Below, piece after piece: positions 1 to 7,245 of a stretch of 10,000 nt of DNA; the stretch's first letter is position 1, and each line of letters begins with the position of its first letter. The stretch comes from Anaeromyces robustus (lineage: Eukaryota; Neocallimastigomycota; Neocallimastigomycetes; Neocallimastigales; Neocallimastigaceae): contig MCFG01000377.1 of the NCBI GenBank assembly GCA_002104895.1, forward strand, positions 1-10,000. Reading direction: 5' to 3'. The notes under the pieces were generated by a model. That model was not told the DNA's origin, did no database searches, and saw only the letters and a program-made list of their open reading frames with translations. A program made the translations under genes and the position numbers.

Positions 1-1577
1 ATATATTTAAATTCAAATGAATAAATTATATTTTATTATTACCACTATAATAAATATCAATATAATAAAATATCAATAATAAAAATATGATAATAATATT
101 ATAAAAATGATATTAAAATATTAAATGATAATGACAATGATAATTATAATAAATAATAATAAATAATAATAATAATAATAATATTAATAATAATAATAAT
201 AATAATTATAAATTAGATATATATTATACAAAAAATAATTAATAGTATAATATTAATAATATTAATAATTGTCAAATAAAATTTAATATTATAGTATTAA
301 AATATACACAAAAAAATTATGTAAGAAAAATAATTAATATATAATAGGTAATAATTAATAATTTATATATAGAATATGTTTTATTATAAAAAAAATTTTT
401 TTTTTACACAAAGTTTTTTTTTTTTTTTTTTTATCTTTTATATTTTTTTTTATAAAGTATTTTTTATTTCCTTTTTTATTCTATATAATATATCTTTTTA
501 TAAAAAAAATTTTTTTAATAAATTTTAAAAGAAAAAAAAAAAAATCAATCAATATTATAAATAATTTTTAAAAATAGTTTAAAATAATATAATATTGATT
601 ATAAAATTTATTAATTTTTTTTTATAAAATATATATTTAATTAATAATGATAATAATTAAAAAAGGAGTAGAAAAATTCTTTATAAAAATTAAATATTAT
701 CAACAGTAAATAAATATATAATTTTCTTTTATTCAATTATTATATTAATTATTTTCATCAAAAAAAATAGTTTTCTGTTAATAATATAGAACTTTTTACA
801 ATAAATATTCATTATAACACAATAATACATAATCAACCAAAATCAATTCTTTTTTTTTTTTTTATTGCAAACCAATTATTAATAATATTTATAATTATTT
901 TAAGTATAATTATATAATAATTATAGAAATAATATTAGAAAAGTGATATAAACTCAATATAGAAATAGAATTAGAAAAGTGATATAACATCTCAATTATT
1001 TATAATATTGTTAAGAAAATAGATTAATATATTTTAGTATGTAATAATTTTTTTTAATCATTTTCTTTTTTTTTTTTTCCTTTTTTCTCTTACAATTGAT
1101 AACAACGTTCATTATTTGCCATTTTTGAACCAAAAAAAAAAAAATACAAAAAGAAAGCATTAAAACCAATTTAAAATAAAATTTCATATTTTTTTTTTAT
1201 TAAAGAAAAAATAATTTTTAACTTTTATATTTATAAAAAAAAAAGAAAGTATATATATTAAACATTAAACATTAAAAAATTATTTTTTTTTTTGTTATTA
1301 TTCTTTTTATATATAATATATATATAATAAATAGTATTTAATTGTATGAAAAAAATATTCTTTAAAAATACTTAACAAAGGAAGAAAAAAAAAAAAAAAA
1401 ACAACTTAATAATAATAATAAGAAGAAAAAAAAGATACAGAAAAAAAAAAAAAACATATTTTATTTATACGCAATTATATATTAATTTGAAAAAACCACA
1501 ATTTTTATTTATTATCTAAATAATCAAAATACCATTTATTATCACTTCATATTTTAAAAATATATATTTAATTCAAT
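1..1577. other. A/T-rich non-coding region upstream of the LRR gene
   Basis: No open reading frame, RNA gene or transposon could be supported here on either strand. The region is nearly pure A/T with (AAT)n runs around 160-210 and homopolymers such as T19 at 414-432. The only more complex stretches are a direct repeat at 923-997 and about 1070-1135, where a pyrimidine-rich run is followed by mixed sequence including GTTC and GCC words. It presumably holds the promoter and 5' UTR of the gene starting at 1578, but no individual promoter element can be picked out, because TATA-like words occur everywhere by chance. Confidence 0.7.
923..997. repeat. Two-copy direct repeat, 36-bp period
   Basis: Two adjacent copies of a roughly 36-38 bp unit start at 923 and 959. 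A 17-base core, TTAGAAAAGTGATATAA, is identical at 935-951 and 971-987. The flanks also match closely: ATAGAAATA before the core and CTCAAT shortly after it. The unit contains G and C bases that are rare in the surroundings, so it is less likely than the A/T runs to be chance. It lies about 600 bp upstream of the LRR start codon and could be a duplicated regulatory element or just a tandem duplication; nothing in the sequence decides this. Confidence 0.7.
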
Positions 1578-4500
1578 ATGAGTTTTGAAAAATTATTAAT
1601 TATAAAATTGATATGTTTAAATCTATTCATATCATTAGTATTTGCTGATGATTGTTCGGTAATAAAAGATATATTAACTCAAAATAATGTTGAAATTTCA
1701 TGGTCACCTTCAAATTCGACAGGTTGTTGTTCTCATGAAGGAATTAATTGTGTGAATGACAGAATTGTCCAAATGTAAATAAGTTTTATATATAAATATA
1801 TATGCAACTTTATTTATATATATATTATCTAAATTATATTTAATATATATTAAATTATTAATATAAATTATTAATATAAATTATTAATAATTTTATATAT
1901 TATTTTATATTATATTTTACTTATATTTATAATAAATTTATAGTAATTTTAGTAGCAAAGGATATTCTGGTAATATTGATTCCCTAATGTCATTAACAGC
2001 TTTACAATATATGTAAGGATATTATTATTAAATATTATAAATATGATTATATTATTATTATGATTATTTTAATTATTTATTAAATTATACAATTAATCAA
2101 TTAATCAATCAATTAATTATTTATTTATTAATTTATTTATTTATTTATTTATTTATTATTTATTTATTTATTATTTATTTATTTATTATTAATTATTTAA
2201 TTTTTGTTTATATATAAATATATAAAAATTTATTTTATAAAGTAACCTTTCCAACTGTGAATTTACAGGTTCAATTCCTTCTTCTATTCAAAATTTATCA
2301 AATTTACAATTTCTTTATGTTGACAGAAATAAATTGACAGGTACTATTCCAAGTGAAATTGCTATTCCCAATTTACAATTCATTGACTTATCAGGGAATC
2401 AGTTAGAAGGTGAAATTCCTTCTTCACTTGGAAAAGTTATTAACCTTCAATATATTAATTTACAAAATAATAAATTGTCTGGTTCAATTCCAAGTTCATT
2501 TCATTCTCTAAAAAATATTCAATCTTTGTTTGTTTCAGGAAATAGTCAATTAAGTGGTGAAATTCCAGTCTTATCTGATACATTAAAAGATTGTAACTTT
2601 GGTTCTACTTCTTTATGTATTAATGGCTCTAGAAGTCATTGTACCCATAACATAAAAAGTTGTGATTCACTCGTTAGTGCAACAACCGCAACGCAAACTA
2701 AAACGGAAGAACCAACATCTGATCCATCAATTACTAATAATCCAACTACTACTTTAGGTCCTGAAGATTTTGCTGATAATCCAAATAAACCAAAAACAAA
2801 TTTATCTAAATGGATTGCCATTATATTTATTTTAATTCTTATAATATGTATATTAATTTTACTTTTGATATGTGTAAAGAGAAGATGTCAAAAACCAGTT
2901 AGTCTTGATAAACCTGTACCTTCTCATAGCAATGGAACAATATTTAATCAAGATTATGATAATGGTATTGATATCACTCAAGATCCGGATGCCTCAATTC
3001 AAATTCATTCTTTAAGTAAACCACAACAAGATATTAGTGTTCCTTATGATGATGAATTATATAGTAGTCAAACAAGTTCTTTTGATGGATCCAGTAGTCA
3101 ATATGAATCCATAAGTGGTAGATCAAGTAATTATGGATCCTTAACTAACAATAACATTAATAATAATAATAATAATAATAAACATTATTCAATAAATTCA
3201 AATCATGTATATACCAATTCATTAAATAGAAGTCAAATACATTTAAATTCAGGTATGATTATAAATCCATCAGATCTTATGATGGAACAAGATTTAGGTG
3301 ATATAGTTATTTCATCTAATAATGGTAGTATAGTTGGTGAGAGTTCACATTCACATGCTAATTCTCAAGTAAGATTATCTAATGTTCCAAATTATACAAA
3401 GACACCAAGTAGTCCAAATTTAGTACGTATGAATCGTTATTCAGTTATTAATCAAACTTCACCTTCAGGAGGAGGTAAAAGAATATTAACGGTTTCCTCA
3501 AAGCCAAATTCTATCAATGATTCACCAAAATTAATTCCCTCAAATAGTAGTTCTCCAAATATAGATAGTAAACGTTCTAAACATTCTAGCACACCATTCC
3601 CTATATCTCCATATGCTGCGAAAAGTTCATCCCTTAATACTCTTCCAAAAAAGAGTTATGATTCTAAAAGAAAATCTTCAACTGGTAATGATGATACCAT
3701 AAATAATCATAATACCATTCATGTTGGTAGTAGTAGGAAAGGTTATCCATATAATATTGAAAAAAGTATGACTACAAATACAAAATTAACTAATTATTCA
3801 GAAAATACCATATCATCAAATACTAATTCTATTCATAGTTCTACACCTATTAAAGCTAAAAATCGTAATAGTATACCTTCAGTAAATTCTAAAAAACCAT
3901 CTATTATTACCAAATTTTCAAGTCAAAATAGTATGAGTATGAGTGTATCACCTTTAGCGAATAATATGGATATTGCTTATGAAATGCCAACTGTTTCTGA
4001 ACCCATTAATGATTCATTCCCTACTAATAATAATAGAAATTCAATTAATCCATCCATTATATCATCAAATACCACAAATTCTATAAAAGATATAAATAAT
4101 AAAATTTCTAGTGAAACATTCCCAAAAATTGTTACTCCAACAAAATATAATTATAACTCACAACAAGCTACTATACCAGAACATGCATATAATATATCAA
4201 GTAGTAGTGATGAAATTTCTGGAAGAGTAAATTCTCAATTGGATATCTCTAATCATTCTCCAAATTCTATTTCCAATAATACCCCAAATAATAATAATAA
4301 TATGAAAAATGGCTCAAATAATATATATACCAATAGTAATACTCAATCTCTTGAAAATCTTGAAAATTCAACAGAAAAAATGTATTTAGAAGATTTAGAA
4401 CATCATCATAATAATAATAATCATAAAACAGATCTTAATCCTCATGAAGAATATAAAGAATATAATTCACATGAAAATAATGAATATGTTAATGATAATA

Positions 4501-4751
4501 TACCTGATGATATTCGTGAACAAATTGAAGATCCTCAGCCACCAAATTATGAAGAAGTATTTTCAGAAATGTATTCACCATATATCGATACCAATAATGA
4601 TGAAGCTATACGTATGCAATTAGAAATGCGTCGTATAGAAGAAAGACAACTTCGTATGGAATATTTACAAAGACAAATAAATAATCCAGATATATCTAAT
4701 TCTCAACGTCAAAAGTATATGGATGCATTAGACCGTTTAATGTTAGAATAA
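1578..4751 (+). CDS. LRR receptor-like transmembrane protein (three exons, complete)
   Basis: Exons 1578-1774, 1944-2012 and 2243-4751 join in phase to 924 codons plus TAA. The introns, 1775-1943 and 2013-2242, are both GTAA..AG. The start is chosen because an in-frame TAA lies at 1569-1571, an A sits at -3, and a signal peptide follows directly (residues 1-23, cut likely after VFA). Next come an N-cap with W42, C50-C51 and C58, as in plant LRR proteins, and about six LRRs (66-205) of the plant consensus LxxLxLSxNxLxGxIP. Then a Cys-rich cap (C206, C214, C222, C229), a Thr/Pro stalk (230-278), a TM helix (about 279-299) followed by VKRR, and a roughly 620-residue Ser/Asn-rich cytoplasmic tail. 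The tail has poly-Asn at 391-401, PPNY at 855-858 and a charged helical end (about 875-900). There is no kinase or other enzyme domain. Several NxS/T sequons (N46, N67, N90, N106) suit a glycosylated ectodomain. The role is inferred as cell-surface sensing or adhesion; ligand unknown. Confidence 0.92.
1775..1943 (+). other. Intron 1 of the LRR gene
   Basis: The donor GTAAAT interrupts an Ile codon after its second base (phase 2), and the acceptor is TTTATAG. Splicing turns CAA-AT|T into Gln-Ile and continues with INFSS, the start of an LRR. A second AG at 1951-1952 would also keep frame, dropping three codons (NFS), but it would remove the conserved LxLS-type positions, so the first acceptor is preferred. 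The intron holds a 13-bp tandem repeat (AAATTATTAATAT, about three copies, 1852-1889). Confidence 0.88.
2013..2242 (+). other. Intron 2 of the LRR gene
   Basis: The donor GTAAGG and the acceptor ATAAAG flank an Ile codon split after its second base (phase 2, as in intron 1). Joining gives ALQYI-NLSNCEFTGSIP, a continuous LRR. The middle (about 2115-2190) is a run of imperfect ATTT/TTATT simple repeats. Another AG at 2268-2269 would shift the frame and is rejected. Confidence 0.9.
4539..4550 (+). other. PPxY motif (PPNY) in the cytoplasmic tail of the LRR protein
   Basis: The codons CCA CCA AAT TAT encode PPNY, followed by EEV, at residues 855-858. PPxY is the established ligand of WW domains, including those of Nedd4/Rsp5 ubiquitin ligases and their adaptors. 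It sits on the cytoplasmic side just before the charged C-terminal helix, a plausible place for ubiquitin-driven endocytosis of a surface receptor. The motif is read directly; its use is inference. Confidence 0.6.
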
Positions 4752-5225
4752 AAAAAAGAAGAAATAAATTAAATTAAACAATAATATATATATATTTTTT
4801 AAAATTCATTTCATATTACGCAGTAACATATTAAAAAAAAAAAATTAAAAAAAAAGGATAATATTAAAAAAAAAAAAAAAGATCAAAATAATATATAGAA
4901 AAGAAAAAGGTAAAAATATAAAATAAAAAGAAAACAAAAATTGATAATTATTAAAAATAATTTAATAAAATAAAAAAATCAATTAATAAAAAAAGAAAAA
5001 AAAGAAAAAAGAATACTTGAATTATAAATGCAAATCAAAAAAAAAAAAGTGAAAATTAATAAGAAAAAAAATTATTAAAACAAAAATAAAAACTTCAACA
5101 AAAACATATTGATTATAATAACAACAACAAAAAAAAAAAAAAGAATCAAAATAAACATATACATCAGAGAAGAAAAAAAAAAAAAGAAAATCAATTACTT
5201 AAAACTTCAACATAATAATACAACT

Positions 5226-5257
<32 letters not shown>

Positions 5258-5274
5258 TTTTTTTTTTTTTTTTT
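5226..5274. repeat. A28-G-T20 inverted repeat
   Basis: An uninterrupted run of 28 A is followed by a single G and then 20 T. Transcribed in either direction it could fold into a 20-bp A-U hairpin. It lies between two converging genes, roughly 475 bp past one stop and 1.36 kb past the other. A role in ending transcription or in 3'-end formation from both sides is possible but not shown. Replication slippage could also have produced it, and the run lengths may be affected by sequencing error. Confidence 0.75.
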
Positions 5275-5401
5275 ATTTCAAAATATATATTTTTTTAAGT
5301 AATTATAAATTCAATCATATTTATATAATAATAATAATAATAAATAAATAAAAATATATAATTATATATAACAGAATAAATTTACATATATATAAAGTAA
5401 T

Positions 5402-5433
<32 letters not shown>

Positions 5434-6506
5434 TAATAAATATAATAATATATATATAATTCAAGTGATTTATTTAATAATTGTTATTAATATTGAATTA
5501 CATATATATATTATTTTTTTTTTCTCATTTATATATATATATATATACATCTTATTTATTTTGTTATGTTTATTTAGAATATTTTTATTATTTATTAATA
5601 TTATTTTTTTATAGTTTAATATATATTATAAATATTAGAAAAAGAAGTATTAAATTTATTTTTAGATTATATATATAACTATTATATTTTTCTTTTTGAT
5701 TTATTTTTAACACCAAAAATACTGTATTTTATATTTTTCACAAACACATATTTTTTACTATATTTTTAAAAACGTCATATTATCCATAATTAAAAGAGAG
5801 AAAAAAAAAAAAGAAAACTTTTTTTTTTTTTAATCAATATCAATATTAAAATACTTCTTTATATATATATATATTATTATTATTTACAATCATATTTTGA
5901 TATAAAACAAAATCATTCATTTTTATATATATTTTCATATTTTATTGAATATTTTTTTTTATATATATATTATATATTATTAATTATTTAAAAAAAAAAT
6001 TCATATATATGTATAAAAAAAAAATTCTACAATTTTATAATTAAAATTAAAATATTTTTTTATAATCAAATAAAACAAAAATTTTTATTTAAAAAGAAAG
6101 AAAAAAGAAAAAAAAATTTTTTTATTTTTTTTTTTTCTTTTCTTTTCTTTTTTGTATATTTTTTTCACCAAAAAAAAAAAAAACGGTTTTTACAACATTT
6201 TACATAATATACAATTTTAATTACAATAAGTTTTAATTTTTCTTTTTTTTTTTTTTAAAAAAAAAAAAAGAAAAAAAAGAAAGAAAAAAGATGTATGTAT
6301 TTAATTAATTAATTATTTCTTATTTTATTAATAAAATAAATGAAAAAAAAAAAAAAATAATAATAATAATAATTATAATAATAATTATTATAATAATAAT
6401 TGTAAGTAAATGAAAAAAAAAAAAAAACGAATAAATAATTAAATAAAATGTTTAAATAAAAAATTTATATATAAATAAACATAAATTCTTTATTTTTATT
6501 TTCTTT

Positions 6507-6533
6507 ATTTATATTTATATTTATATTTATATT
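6507..6533. repeat. Short ATTTAT tandem array
   Basis: Four and a half copies of the hexamer ATTTAT lie just downstream of the remodeler stop codon. The hexamer is the reverse complement of the ATAAAT unit that forms the long array at 8335-8534 within the same gene. This could be a coincidence of A/T simple sequence or a seed of the same repeat type in inverted orientation. Confidence 0.7.
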
Positions 6534-6631
6534 ATTTTTATTTTTATTTTTATATTTTTTTTTGTGTTTTATGAGCATTAAAATAATTATTTTTTACATA
6601 CATATATATATATTTATTTTTTTTTTCTTTT

Positions 6632-7213
6632 TTATGAACTTAATTTCATTAAAATAAAACTTAAAAATTCTTCTAAAGTAATTATAGTAATATTTGGATT
6701 ATAAACAGAAAGCATAGAACGATCTTTATCATTTATTAAAAGTATATGAGTAATTAATGGATTAGTAATAGTTTCACTTATTTTACCATCATAGGCATAT
6801 ACATGACGGGTTATAAGTTCTTTAATTTCTTTAAAAGTAGAATTATTTTGATAGTTGGAATTCATATAAATATATAAATTCATTCCTTTTAATATTGTTG
6901 GTATAGGTTGTTGTATTTTTTTCTTTAAATTCATCCATTGTATATCCCCATTAATATCATCTTTATCATCTTTATCATCTTCATTATTATTATTATTATT
7001 ATTATCATCATTATTATTATCATTATCCTTTACATCTATATTTTTAAATTTAGATAATAATGAATTATTTTCATTTTCAATATCAGAATCATCATTACTA
7101 TTAGTGTCATCTGTATTTTGACCTAATGCTGTTGATAAAAGTTTCATAGTATCAATGGCAATAATAAATGAATTATTTGATTTTGGTGAAAGCATTTCAA
7201 TATCACTATCATC

Positions 7214-7245
<32 letters not shown>

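Larger units (their letters stand above)
4752..6631. other. Convergent 3' intergenic region
   Basis: This 1.88-kb stretch lies between the stop codons of two converging genes. It holds no credible ORF; the frames that stay open encode only Lys-, Asn-, Ile-, Tyr- or Phe-rich low-complexity peptides from A and T runs. AATAAA words occur just after both stops (4763-4768 on +; 6613-6618 as TTTATT for the - gene) and may be poly(A) signals, but such words are expected by chance here. Long runs include A28-G-T20 at 5226-5274 and A25 at 5402-5426. A 12-base word, AAAACTTCAACA, occurs twice (5089-5100, 5201-5212). Confidence 0.75.

Noticed and set aside
1578-1778. A standalone 66-residue secreted peptide
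   Set aside because: The reading ends at TAA formed by the intron donor ATGTAAAT. It stops in the middle of an LRR N-cap, and the next exon continues the repeat in phase.
2636-2821. Minus-strand ORF of 61 residues
   Set aside because: It is the antisense shadow of the Cys cap and Thr/Pro stalk of the LRR protein, with no recognisable domain.
2334-4751. A separate gene starting at 2334 with a non-ATG start
   Set aside because: The frame is open further upstream, to a splice acceptor at 2241-2242. Joining to exons 1944-2012 and 1578-1774 adds a signal peptide, N-cap and two more LRRs in perfect phase, so 2334 is an internal TTG (Leu120).
5089-5212. Repeated word AAAACTTCAACA as a regulatory pair
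   Set aside because: Only 12 bases, A-rich, and the flanks do not match; chance or local duplication cannot be excluded, so it is noted only in the intergenic entry.
5109-5351. Plus-strand Lys/Phe-rich ORF
   Set aside because: It is a translation of A and T runs, including A28-G-T20; no start context or conserved feature.
5481-5678. Tyr/Ile/Leu-rich ORF that looks membrane-like
   Set aside because: The hydrophobic look comes from (TA)n and T-rich simple sequence in the convergent intergenic region.
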